Source: Brevibacillus brevis (lineage in GTDB: Bacteria; Bacillota; Bacilli; Brevibacillales; Brevibacillaceae). Taken from it: a DNA stretch of 64,000 nucleotides. The stretch is taken from contig NZ_CP041767.1 in assembly GCF_022026395.1 (NCBI RefSeq), positions 2,698,501 to 2,762,500 on the forward strand. The letters run 5' to 3'. Below are positions 42,130-50,332 of the stretch, piece by piece (the first letter of the stretch is position 1; each line of letters opens with the position of its first letter). Made by a program: the position numbers and the translations under genes. Below the pieces are notes generated by a model. The model was not told the DNA's origin and made no database searches. It saw nothing but the letters and a program-made list of their open reading frames with translations.

Positions 42130-43359
42130 TTACTTCGTTGCTAGCTGGCGCTCCGTTGTCTGCTGCTTCAACGGCTGTCCGGCCAATTGTGATCGTTTGG
42201 ATCGAATCATGATGGCAGTAATCAATAGCGCGATACCATTGATGATAAAAACAAAGCGAATCGGGATGAGTCCTCCGAGAACGCCGCCAATGATCGGTCC
42301 CATCATTGTTGCGAGCTGCGTCGAGGATTGGTTCAGGCTAAACGCTCTGCCGCGAAATTCTGGTTCTGTGACTTTTACAATCATGGCATTGATCGACGGA
42401 TAAACAGCGGCAAAAAACAGTCCGTACGCGAAGCGCAAAATGCCAAATCCATACAGATTGGTGAAGAAAAATTGCAGTAAATTTCCGATCGCTCCACCCA
42501 TTAAGCCGATGAACAAGATTTTGGAATAGCCAACCTTTGACCCGAGCTTTCCCCATTGTGGAGCTGCAATGACGGTTGCGATGCCCACCGCCGCAAAAAT
42601 GATGCCGGAGCTGAGGGATGCGTCTTGTTGCGATGCGCCCAATTGCATAACATACACGGTTAACAAAGGCTCAAGAAGCATAACGGAAATAGTGACCATC
42701 AGGCTCATACCTAATATGGACATCAAAGACCGGTTTGCCATTGCAGCCCGCAAATCTTCTCGTACACTAGATCGACTGCCGGAGCGGTTGAAGTTCGTTT
42801 CCTTCACGAAGAAAGTAGCGATCAGCGCTGCTACGAGGACGACAAATCCTGAAAAAATAAAAGCTTCTGCGTTTCCCCATACGTGACTGACGACACCGCC
42901 AACCAACGGACCGATGATTCCTCCTGTTGCTCCCGAAGTCGCCATAATCCCCAGTGCGTACCCGACGTTTTTTTCTGGTGTATTCGTCGCTACCAGCGCA
43001 ATGGCGGCAGGTACGTAGCCGGCAAGCAAACCCTGGAAGATCCGTAACACAAGAAACAAATAAGGGTCCGTAATCAAATACGTCAAAAAATACAGCAAAG
43101 CGAGGCTAAATCCAGACCGAATCAACATTGGCTTTCGTCCATATTTGTCCGCAAGCGAGCCCCAAAATGGCGAAATAAGTGCACTTGCCAAAAATGTGAT
43201 GCCAAACGAAATACCGGACCAGGCTTCCAGATGCTCATTGACCCCCAGTGAAGTATGGAGGAAGATGGGCAGGAAAGGGATCGAGATGGAGTAGGCGGTG
43301 CTACAGAAAAATACCCCAATCCATAACACAATCAAATTACGTTTCCAAGAAAATTCCAT
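42130..43359 (-). CDS. MFS transporter, multidrug efflux type
   Basis: Twelve-span major facilitator of 409 residues. The classical motif A appears as WGSLADKYGRKPMLIRSG after helix 2, with RIFQGLLAGYVPAAIALVA (motif B) and GYALGIMATSGATGGIIGPLVGGVV (motif C), which mark drug:H+ antiporters of the MdtG/YqjV-type. A hydrophilic C-terminal tail is rich in Gln. The SD is weak (ACAGAAAG). Single gene with its own terminator. The substrate is unknown. Confidence 0.9.
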   Translation of the reverse strand: MEFSWKRNLIVLWIGVFFCSTAYSISIPFLPIFLHTSLGVNEHLEAWSGISFGITFLASALISPFWGSLADKYGRKPMLIRSGFSLALLYFLTYLITDPYLFLVLRIFQGLLAGYVPAAIALVATNTPEKNVGYALGIMATSGATGGIIGPLVGGVVSHVWGNAEAFIFSGFVVLVAALIATFFVKETNFNRSGSRSSVREDLRAAMANRSLMSILGMSLMVTISVMLLEPLLTVYVMQLGASQQDASLSSGIIFAAVGIATVIAAPQWGKLGSKVGYSKILFIGLMGGAIGNLLQFFFTNLYGFGILRFAYGLFFAAVYPSINAMIVKVTEPEFRGRAFSLNQSSTQLATMMGPIIGGVLGGLIPIRFVFIINGIALLITAIMIRSKRSQLAGQPLKQQTTERQLATK

Positions 43360-43508
43360 CTTTCTGTCACAACCTTTGCAGTTAAAAAGCAGGAATATTG
43401 TTATTGATCATTCTAGCACTGCAAAATGATGCTGACCAATTCGGAAATATGATCGGACTATTGCAAAAATGAAATAAGAGGAAAACTTGACTTCATTCGG
43501 ACAAAAGA

Positions 43509-43557
43509 AAATCCCCTAACGACAAGAGATAAAGCTCTTGTATCCGTTAGGGGATTT
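43509..43557 (-). terminator. Terminator of the SulP remnant
   Basis: AAATCCCCTAACG and CGTTAGGGGATTT form a long stem with an inner ACAAGAG/CTCTTGT pairing. On the minus strand it is followed by TCTTTTGT. The gene it served is only a fragment. Confidence 0.8.
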
Positions 43558-43608
43558 CCATTTAAAACGGCAGGTTAATGTCCGGCAGGAGTACGAATAC
43601 CCACACGA

Positions 43609-43836
43609 TCAATCAACCGCTTGCTTTAACCGCTTGCTTTCATCATTAAGTCCGGTGATAAAGACGAATTTGTCCAACTGTCTGTATTTCTCTACGACTT
43701 TCGAGATAGCCGTGACAGCTGACAAATCCCAGACATGGGAACGAGAAAAGTCAATAATAATCTGCTGGGGATCATCCTGAAAGGAAAATTGGTCGACGAA
43801 GTGTGTCATGGTACCAAAGAACGAAGAAGCTCGCAA
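43609..43836 (-). pseudogene. 3' fragment of a SulP permease (STAS domain only)
   Basis: The readable frame encodes only the C-terminal STAS domain of a SulP anion permease: FFGTMTHFVDQFSFQDDPQQ, IIIDFSRSHVWDLSAVTAISKVVEKYRQ and VFITGLNDESKRLKQAV. The rest of the gene (normally more than 400 residues of membrane helices) is absent. Upstream of about 43825 the sequence changes abruptly into AT-rich DNA coding for a protease on the other strand, and a stop codon interrupts the frame. The native terminator downstream is preserved. This is a deletion or recombination scar. Confidence 0.8.
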
Positions 43837-44433
43837 AGCTCAGGCTCAACCAAGCGACAAATTTAGACCAATTCAAGCTGGTTTAAGAATAAAAAATACT
43901 ACAGAAGACCGAAATTGCACTTCTGCGTTTTCAGTGCAAAAGGATAACGATTTTTATGTTTTAACTGCTGGACACTGCACAGAAAATGTTGGGGATAGGT
44001 TTCAGCAAGGAGGAGAAAGGTTTGGTAAAACCGCAGATTTTAATTTCGGTGGGAGTGTAGATGCAGCACTCATTGAACTAACAAACGGATCTGACGATGC
44101 TACTTACTATGTTTTTGGAAATTATAAATCAGAATACAATACTATTACAGAGGTTCAAAGAACAAGGGATGAAACCATTGGAGATACAGTTTGCAGTGTG
44201 GAACGTTGAAATCAACTAATTGGAGGGGGAGTATAGAAAGCCCAAATGGAGACAAGCAATACTTTACTAATATGAGACAAGTTAGTTATTCAGAAGTACC
44301 AGGGGATAGCGGAGGGCCTATATTTTACGGTGGAACAGCAATAGGAGTTCATAGCGCAGATACTGGAGTTTACACACATATTAGCGAAATAGAGGATTAT
44401 TTTAACATTGATTCAATTTTTACTGGTAACTAG
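43808..44433 (+). pseudogene. Trypsin-like serine protease, truncated and frameshifted
   Basis: Chymotrypsin-fold (S1) protease resembling alpha-lytic/glutamyl endopeptidase-like secreted enzymes. Catalytic His lies in VLTAGHCTENV, Asp in GGSVDAALIEL, Ser in SEVPGDSGGPIFYGG, so all active-site residues survive. It is broken in two ways: the signal peptide and propeptide are missing at the SulP junction, and the frame ends at 44209 (GDTVCSVER) while the rest continues in another frame from about 44191 (QCGTLKSTNW). Alignment with family logic suggests a short internal deletion between GTTTGC and the CGT segment. Low GC, unlike its neighbours. Confidence 0.8.
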
Positions 44434-44444
44434 TTGAAATAAAG

Positions 44445-44476
44445 TTCCCCATGAGGGAAGGGTTTCTCATGGGGAA
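44445..44476. other. Perfect 11-bp hairpin between protease remnant and lipoprotein gene
   Basis: TTCCCCATGAG and CTCATGGGGAA pair around a 10-base loop. There is no T tract on the plus strand, and the hairpin ends five bases before the AAAGGA RBS of the lipoprotein gene, so it could be a regulator of translation or mRNA stability instead of a terminator. Confidence 0.5.
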
Positions 44477-44496
44477 TAAGAAAGGAAATGAGCACA

Positions 44497-45054
44497 TTGA
44501 AAAAGGCTTTGATAGTAATCATTGCAGCATTACTTATAACTGGATGTGCAACTAATCACAAGAATGTTGAAAAGCAAGCATTAACAGGATACGTAACTGA
44601 AAAAGATTTTGAAAAAAAAGGTCTCTTAGTTATAGAAAATGATGAAACCAAGACGAGCGATGAGAATTTCTATGCAGCAGAGTGGTATTTCCCAAAAGAA
44701 GAAGCCGTATTCCTCGATAGCAAGGGGAATAGTATCTCGTTTGATGAAATCGAAGTTGGTCACACAGTTTCTACATGGTCAACGACACCATCAGCACAGT
44801 CTTATCCCAGTGGCGCAGAACTCAGTAAACTTGTAATTAATGAAGAAAGCAAAAATCCTATTAATCAGATGGATGAAAAAAGTGCGATTCAGCACGCAAT
44901 CAATTACTTAAAGAGCACACATAATGATGGAATCATTATGAAAAGTGCAAGTGGACAGAAAGATCATTGGCTGATAAAGGCAACCGACTATGATCATAAA
45001 ACAGATACTATTCTACAAATCAATGCTCAAACAGGAGAAGTAAAAGAGCTTTAA
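44497..45054 (+). CDS. Lipoprotein, DUF3221/YobA-like
   Basis: A 185-residue secreted lipoprotein. The TTG at 44497 gives the N-terminus MKKALIVIIAALLITGCATN with a lipobox (ITGC, lipid-modified Cys near residue 18). An ATG three codons upstream is too close to the RBS. The N-terminal half has a YobA/DUF3221-like pattern (TGYVTEKDFEKKGLLVIEN); the C-terminal half ends in a PepSY-like strand pattern (ILQINAQTGEVKEL). AT-rich like the protease remnant before it. The function is unknown. Confidence 0.75.
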   Translation: MKKALIVIIAALLITGCATNHKNVEKQALTGYVTEKDFEKKGLLVIENDETKTSDENFYAAEWYFPKEEAVFLDSKGNSISFDEIEVGHTVSTWSTTPSAQSYPSGAELSKLVINEESKNPINQMDEKSAIQHAINYLKSTHNDGIIMKSASGQKDHWLIKATDYDHKTDTILQINAQTGEVKEL

Positions 45055-45072
45055 AATTGATAAGTTTCTCAT

Positions 45073-45113
45073 AAAAGTGTAGAGGTTAAATAAGCATGCA
45101 CGATGCACTTTTT
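45073..45113 (+). terminator. Probable terminator after the lipoprotein gene
   Basis: AAAAGTG pairs with CACTTTT around 27 bases, followed by TTC. Moderate strength. Confidence 0.5.
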
Positions 45114-45249
45114 CAATACAAACAACCAAGCTGTACATACTTTAATAAGCACACCAAATGTACCTAGTATAAGCAGCTGTAAAGAAAGGGTTCAAAACAT
45201 CATGAATTGTATAAAAGATGTTGATCTATTAAAGCACCCAATCTTAGCA

Positions 45250-45397
45250 TCAAAGTAGGAGGGCTTGGAACAGCTTCGCGCCGTCTCCCAAAGGGGCGGG
45301 TGGGGTGCCCGCTTATCAAGATTTACGCTGAGTAATATTCAGGTTCGAGCCTCTGATTCCTTGATGGATAAGGAGATTCGAACCGTTTTTTTTTGCC
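45250..45397 (+). ncRNA. GC-rich structured RNA candidate with terminator
   Basis: Within the 470-base gene-free gap 45055-45525, a GC-rich block contains the hairpin GCGGG-TGGGGTG-CCCGC, a GCC...GGGGC pairing before it, and an outer CTTG/CAAG pair. It ends in GGTTCGAGCCTC...GAG-A-TTCGAACC followed by eight or nine T residues (terminator at about 45346-45396). No recognised Rfam-like motif or tRNA could be fitted. A peptide frame starting at TTG exists but the RBS is one base away, so I prefer an RNA. Flanks are AT-rich, making the block conspicuous. Confidence 0.45.
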
Positions 45398-45456
45398 AAT
45401 GTGCTCCGCGAAGAAAAAAATTCCAATAAAACATCGATATAAAAGTCAAATCCATA

Positions 45457-45476
45457 TATAATGAAAATGATTTTCA
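45457..45476 (+). promoter_or_regulatory. Fur box overlapping a -10 element
   Basis: TGAAAATGATTTTCA at 45462-45476 is a perfect 7-1-7 palindrome differing from the Fur consensus only at one symmetrical position per half. It overlaps the end of TATAAT (45457-45462). It lies 50 bases upstream of the ABC transporter gene, so iron-replete repression is expected. Confidence 0.75.
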
Positions 45477-45525
45477 AAATCAAACACTTGATTGATGTTG
45501 TTCTTGAGAGAGGAGTGCTGCTTCA

Positions 45526-47271
45526 ATGCTTCGCAGATTTTTTTCTTACTATCGGCCTTATCGTGGATTATTCATCCTCGACTTCACGTGTGCAGTTTTT
45601 GTTGCTTTGTTGGAGTTGGGATTTCCGCTTGCAGTGAACATGGTTGTCGATCAATTACTTCCAAGCAAGGATTGGAACATGATCGTATGGGCGTGCATTG
45701 GCCTTTTGGCTTTGTATGGTCTCAACGCCGGGATGAACTATGTCGTCACGTACTGGGGACATATGCTTGGAATTAACATCGAGACGGATATGCGTAAGAA
45801 GCTGTACGACCATATTCAAAAGCTCTCTTTCCGCTTTTTCGATAATACCAAGACGGGGCATCTGCTATCTCGCCTAACGAATGACTTGATGGAGATCGGG
45901 GAGGTCGCTCACCACGGTCCGGAAGATTTGTTTATCGCCGTGATGACGCTGATTGGTGCTTTTCTTTTGATGTTCAATATTAATGAAGAAATGGCGCTGC
46001 TTACGTTTTTGGTGATTCCGCTCTTGATATTCTTCGTAGTTCACTTCAACCGCAAGATGACGGGTGCGTTCCATCGTCTGTACGGCGACATGGCGGATTT
46101 CAACGCACGTGTTGAGGATAACGTAGGCGGAATGCGTGTGGTACAGGCTTTTGCCAATGAGAAATTTGAAAACAAAAGATTTGCAGAGAACAACCAGCGT
46201 TTCCGTATCACCAAGCTGTTGTCCTACAAAATCATGGCCCAAAATATTTCCGTCAGTTACGTGCTGATGCGCTTAGTCAATTTGTTCGTCTTGATTTGCG
46301 GCAGCTGGTTTGTTATTCAAGGTGAACTGACCTACGGTGAATTTGTCGCTTTCTTGCTGTTAACGAATGTATTTTTCCGTCCGTTGGAGAAAATTAATGC
46401 GATTATCGAGAGCTATCCAAAAGGGATTGCCGGTTTTAAGCGCTACATCGAAATCATGGACACAGCACCGGATATTGCGGATGCTCCGGATGCTATCCAG
46501 GTAGAGTCGTTGAAGGGCGATATCTCGTACAAGAATGTTTCGTTTAGCTACGACCAAGAGTCTTCTGTTTTGCAAAACATTGATTTGAACATCCGGGCGG
46601 GCGAGACCATTGCATTTGTAGGCCCTTCTGGAGCAGGAAAAACCACGCTGTGCAGCCTCTTGCCGAGATTTTATGAGATCGACGGAGGCAGCATCACCAT
46701 CGATGGAATGGACATTCGCGAAATCACGTTAGCGTCATTGCGCAGCCAAATCGGGATCGTTCAGCAAGATGTGTTCCTCTTTTCAGGGACGATTCGCGAA
46801 AATATCGTGTACGGAAAACTAAATGCTTCAGAGGAGGAGATCTGGGAGGCAGCGCGTCTGGCTAAACTAGAAGAGTTTATCCGTTCTCAGCCCGCTGGTC
46901 TGGAGACGATCATTGGTGAACGCGGAGTCAAATTGTCCGGTGGTCAAAAACAAAGACTGGCGATTGCGCGCATGTTCTTGAAAAACCCGCCGATCCTGAT
47001 TTTGGATGAAGCTACCTCTGCACTCGATACCGAAACGGAGGCGGCGATCCAGCAGTCCTTGCAGGAACTGTCCAAAGGACGTACGACATTGGTGATCGCG
47101 CACAGATTGGCTACCATTAAAAATGCAGATCGCATTATCGTTGTAACGGAACAAGGCATTACGGAGCAAGGAAGTCATGATCAGCTCTTGGCTCGTGAAG
47201 GCATCTATAGCAGACTGTATAAGGCGCAGTTCGGCACATACCTTGATCAGTCAAACAGCGTTTTTTCTTGA
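45526..47271 (+). CDS. ABC transporter, fused permease/ATPase (exporter fold)
   Basis: Half-transporter of 581 residues: six membrane helices (about 15-290) followed by an ATPase with Walker A VGPSGAGKTTL, Q-loop VQQDVFLFSG, signature LSGGQKQRLAIAR and Walker B ILILDEATSALD, then an H-loop VIAHRLATI. It probably acts as a homodimer. Fur control and co-transcription with a FhuF-like reductase 21 bases downstream point to siderophore traffic. Exporter-fold ABC proteins can also import siderophores (IrtAB in mycobacteria), so direction is open. The RBS is AGAGGAG ten bases from the ATG. Confidence 0.92.
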   Translation: MLRRFFSYYRPYRGLFILDFTCAVFVALLELGFPLAVNMVVDQLLPSKDWNMIVWACIGLLALYGLNAGMNYVVTYWGHMLGINIETDMRKKLYDHIQKLSFRFFDNTKTGHLLSRLTNDLMEIGEVAHHGPEDLFIAVMTLIGAFLLMFNINEEMALLTFLVIPLLIFFVVHFNRKMTGAFHRLYGDMADFNARVEDNVGGMRVVQAFANEKFENKRFAENNQRFRITKLLSYKIMAQNISVSYVLMRLVNLFVLICGSWFVIQGELTYGEFVAFLLLTNVFFRPLEKINAIIESYPKGIAGFKRYIEIMDTAPDIADAPDAIQVESLKGDISYKNVSFSYDQESSVLQNIDLNIRAGETIAFVGPSGAGKTTLCSLLPRFYEIDGGSITIDGMDIREITLASLRSQIGIVQQDVFLFSGTIRENIVYGKLNASEEEIWEAARLAKLEEFIRSQPAGLETIIGERGVKLSGGQKQRLAIARMFLKNPPILILDEATSALDTETEAAIQQSLQELSKGRTTLVIAHRLATIKNADRIIVVTEQGITEQGSHDQLLAREGIYSRLYKAQFGTYLDQSNSVFS

Positions 47272-47295
47272 TAAGGAATAGAGAGGGAGATCGTG

Positions 47296-48078
47296 ATGCT
47301 AGAATGGGATGACGATTTTATTACACAACGGTTTGATATTTCTTCAAAACCGAGACCCAATGCCTTATTTTCGATGAAGGCGAGAGATTTGGTAAACCTG
47401 AAACATATGAATGAGGTTGTACAAATCTATGCTCCGCTAATCAAGGCACATGAGCTGACTGCTGCTGGTACTTACATCAGCAGTTGGCTCACGAGCCCTT
47501 CACTCGGTCTTTTGTACATGATCTCTGTCTGGAACCGTGCACTTACGATGACGCTGGATAATATGACGATTGAATTGTTTTACGAGGATGACTATCCGCA
47601 ATTCGTCTTTGTGATCCCGGCATATGAGATCGTAGAAGCGCCTACCAGCGAAGCAGAACGCGCAATCTGGCTCGAGGAATGCTATCGTGCGTATTTCCGA
47701 GACTTCCTGCATCCGTTGCTCACGACTCTTGCAAAGGTAACAGGAAACCCCGAAGCGATGCTTTGGGGACAGTTCCCAACCAAGTTCAATTACTATACAG
47801 ATGTTTTTGTGGCGTTGGTAGAACAGGATAGCGTCAAGCAACAAGTGAAGGCTGATTACGATGTTCTCTGTAATCAGCTGAAAGGCGAGAGCTTTGGATT
47901 GCCAAAAAATCCGTTTCGCGTGAAAGTGCGCTGGATCGAGGATATGCGTGACCCCAAAGCGAAAGTGCGGATCAAGAACCAATGCTGTTTGTACTATAAG
48001 ACGGGGGAGCAAAAGTATTGCTATACCTGTCCGCGGATAAAAGAAGAAGAGCGCGCTCTGATGAGAATTCATACGTAG
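47296..48078 (+). CDS. FhuF-like ferric siderophore reductase
   Basis: Cytosolic [2Fe-2S] protein of 260 residues that releases iron from imported ferric siderophores by reduction. The C-terminus carries CCLYYKTGEQKYCYTC, exactly the C-C-x10-C-x2-C cluster motif of FhuF. The body shows the FhuF/IucC-like pattern (LWGQFPTKFNYYTDVFVAL). Start taken as ATG 47296 after AGGGAGA; a GTG one codon earlier is possible. It is the second gene of the Fur-box operon and is followed by a strong terminator. Confidence 0.88.
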   Translation: MLEWDDDFITQRFDISSKPRPNALFSMKARDLVNLKHMNEVVQIYAPLIKAHELTAAGTYISSWLTSPSLGLLYMISVWNRALTMTLDNMTIELFYEDDYPQFVFVIPAYEIVEAPTSEAERAIWLEECYRAYFRDFLHPLLTTLAKVTGNPEAMLWGQFPTKFNYYTDVFVALVEQDSVKQQVKADYDVLCNQLKGESFGLPKNPFRVKVRWIEDMRDPKAKVRIKNQCCLYYKTGEQKYCYTCPRIKEEERALMRIHT

Positions 48079-48082
48079 CGGC

Positions 48083-48106
48083 CCCTCCCTTTGCGGAGGG
48101 TTTTTT
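48083..48106 (+). terminator. Terminator of the ABC/FhuF operon
   Basis: CCCTCC pairs with GGAGGG over a 6-base loop, followed by TTTTTT. Confidence 0.9.
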
Positions 48107-48201
48107 CTATACATCGTCGACGTATGGACATGGGCTAGCCTCTTCCTATAAAGTAGAGTCAGGGATAAAGTTAGAAAAATCAGAATGATTTCCAGGAAGG
48201 C

Positions 48202-50160
48202 GTGGTTCGTATACAGAAAATGAACCAAAAGGAACTGGATCGCTACGTTCGTGATTTTCAGCAAGCGGTTGTCGATCAGCAACTGAGCTTGTATTATCAA
48301 CCACTTTACGACCTGAGAACAGGCAAAATAATCGGAGCAGAAGCTCTGGTAAGATGGAACCATCATCAAAAAGGGCTGCTGCCCCCGGAATGGATATTGT
48401 TGTTAGCAGAAAAGAGCGGGTTGATTCTATTGGTAGAGGAATGGGTAATCAGAACGGCTTGCCAGCAGAACAAAGCTTGGCAGGACGCTGGACTACCACC
48501 GCTTGTGACATGTGTGAATCTATCATCCTCTACCTTGGAATCGGACCAGGTGGGTAGCAGGATTCAAGCGATCTTAGATGAAACAAACCTGCAGCCTCAC
48601 TATTTGGAGCTGGAATTTACCGAGGATTCGACCAGAGATGGGGAGCGTACCATCGAGATTTTAGCAGAACTAAAAAGAATCGGTGTAAAAATTAGCCTGG
48701 ATGATTTTGGGAAGGGCTATAGCAGCATTCAACATCTATCCCGCTTTGCCATGAACAAACTAAAAATCGATCAATCCTGTGTGAGGGAATGTATGAGCGA
48801 TGTCACACAGGCGACCGTTATTAAAACTGTCATGGCGATGGCACGAAGTCTAGGCGTGCAAGTAACGGCAGAAGGTGTAGAGACGCAAGAGCAACTGGAT
48901 TTTCTTTGGCAGCTTGGTTGTGATTCTGCTCAAGGATTTTGGTTTAGTGAGCCCATGCCTGCCGAAGATCTGGCTCGTGTGTTGAAGCGTGAGGAAAGGT
49001 TTAGGAACAGTGCTTTTCTATTACTCAATGGTGGACAGCACCGAGCTCTTGATCCATACGAAGTGGACCATAGTGAGCGAGGAGACGTTCTTCGCAAGCA
49101 ACAACCTGTGACCGAATCACCCTATCGATTGATCGCAGAAAACTTGTCGGATATTATCGTGATCATCAACAGTCAGGGGATGATCACGTATATTTCGCCA
49201 GCCGTTCAATCTGTCATGGCAATTGCTCCTGATGAAGTCGTGAATCGACACCTGCTAGCTGTACTACCGCTGGAAACGGGCAGGCTTGTTATGCAAACGA
49301 TTCGTCAGATCACGATGGAGAAGCAGCCTCGTCTCATTACATTTAGTTGCCCGGACCGGAATGGCAAAAAGATCACGCTGGAGGCAAAAGGCACCCCGGT
49401 TATTCGTGAAGGTCATGAGACGAACCAAGTCATCTTTATTATTCGAAATCACACGAAGCACGTGCAAACAGAAGAGTTTTTACAAAAGATAGACAAGCTA
49501 TCCGTCATTGGGCAAATGGCTGCCGGGGTTGCGCACGAAATACGAAACCCGGTAACTTCCATCAAAGGCTTCGTCCAATTGCTTCGTCGAGACCAATGGA
49601 AGCGGGAATACTTTGATATTATGCAGGCTGAATTTCACCAATTAGAGAGTGTCCTGCGAGAATACGTCTTTTTATCAAGAGAGTGCACAGAACCGTACGA
49701 ATCACAAAATCTAACGGATTTGCTGCGGCAAGTTACACGATTCATGCAAGCAAAGCTAGAGCGTCATCATTTGATGCTGGATGTCAAGGAAGTGGAAGGG
49801 ACTAGGATTTGGTGCGATCAGAATCAAATTCAACAGCTTTTCATGAACCTTCTGTCGAACTCCGTTGAGTCGATGCAGGATGGTGGGACGATTCGCATCG
49901 TGGCAAGGCATAAAAAAAGTGAGCAAGTGATGATTAAAATTATTGATCAAGGCTGCGGTATGGCGGAAGAACGGTTGAAACGATTAGGGGAGCCTTTTTA
50001 TAGCACAAAAGAAAAGGGGACCGGGCTAGGACTTATGATTTGTTATAAAATCATGCAAGCACACGACGGGTACATCCATTTTTCAAGTACCCCGAATAAA
50101 GGAACGACAGTGGAGATTTCCTTTCCACTTGGAAAATCAAACCCAAGGCTCGATCCATAA
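48202..50160 (+). CDS. EAL-PAS-histidine kinase fusion protein
   Basis: Soluble 652-residue protein joining a c-di-GMP phosphodiesterase to a sensor kinase. EAL domain about 22-262, with all catalytic positions present: E47 in EALVRW, E138 in EFTED, D167/D168 in LDDFGKGYSS, K188 in KLKID and E224 in AEGVET. PAS domain about 305-420. HisKA with phospho-His445 in GVAHEIRNPVTSIKGF, very like sporulation kinases, then HATPase_c (N-box NLLSNSVESM, G1 DQGCGM, G2 GTGLGL). No membrane segment. The GTG start is close to AGGAAGG; ATG 48220 is an alternative. Single gene. Confidence 0.9.
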   Translation: MVRIQKMNQKELDRYVRDFQQAVVDQQLSLYYQPLYDLRTGKIIGAEALVRWNHHQKGLLPPEWILLLAEKSGLILLVEEWVIRTACQQNKAWQDAGLPPLVTCVNLSSSTLESDQVGSRIQAILDETNLQPHYLELEFTEDSTRDGERTIEILAELKRIGVKISLDDFGKGYSSIQHLSRFAMNKLKIDQSCVRECMSDVTQATVIKTVMAMARSLGVQVTAEGVETQEQLDFLWQLGCDSAQGFWFSEPMPAEDLARVLKREERFRNSAFLLLNGGQHRALDPYEVDHSERGDVLRKQQPVTESPYRLIAENLSDIIVIINSQGMITYISPAVQSVMAIAPDEVVNRHLLAVLPLETGRLVMQTIRQITMEKQPRLITFSCPDRNGKKITLEAKGTPVIREGHETNQVIFIIRNHTKHVQTEEFLQKIDKLSVIGQMAAGVAHEIRNPVTSIKGFVQLLRRDQWKREYFDIMQAEFHQLESVLREYVFLSRECTEPYESQNLTDLLRQVTRFMQAKLERHHLMLDVKEVEGTRIWCDQNQIQQLFMNLLSNSVESMQDGGTIRIVARHKKSEQVMIKIIDQGCGMAEERLKRLGEPFYSTKEKGTGLGLMICYKIMQAHDGYIHFSSTPNKGTTVEISFPLGKSNPRLDP

Positions 50161-50183
50161 CGTGATCAGGCCTTGGGTTTTTC
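50139..50183 (+). terminator. Terminator overlapping the end of the EAL-kinase gene
   Basis: AAACCCAAGG inside the last codons pairs with CCTTGGGTTT after the stop codon, followed by TTC. The loop is 22 bases. Confidence 0.82.
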
Positions 50184-50187
50184 TCAC

Positions 50188-50325
50188 TTAGTCTTTCTTT
50201 GTTTGGTTATCGGAAAATTGTTGTTGAACGGCTTCCAAAAAACGCAGCCATGCCTCGGGCAGCTTAGGCTCTTCTGTAGGGCGGCGCATAGTGGAATTGC
50301 TATCGTTTTGATTCGCTCGCTCCAT
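50188..50325 (-). CDS. Small protein of 45 residues downstream of the SNF2 gene
   Basis: ATG at 50325 lies seven bases behind the SNF2 stop codon, with AAAGGA within the end of that gene and GGAGA close by. The product is hydrophilic (MERANQNDSNSTMRRP) with an amphipathic helix (LPEAWLRFLEAVQQQF) near the C-terminus. It is likely co-transcribed and translationally coupled with the SNF2 gene. No family recognised. Confidence 0.55.
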   Translation of the reverse strand: MERANQNDSNSTMRRPTEEPKLPEAWLRFLEAVQQQFSDNQTKKD

Positions 50326-50332
50326 TCTCCAT

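Noticed and set aside
45340-45400. tRNA-like element because of GGTTCGAGCC and TTCGAACC
   Set aside because: These two segments pair with each other as a terminator stem; no acceptor, D or anticodon arm can be built.
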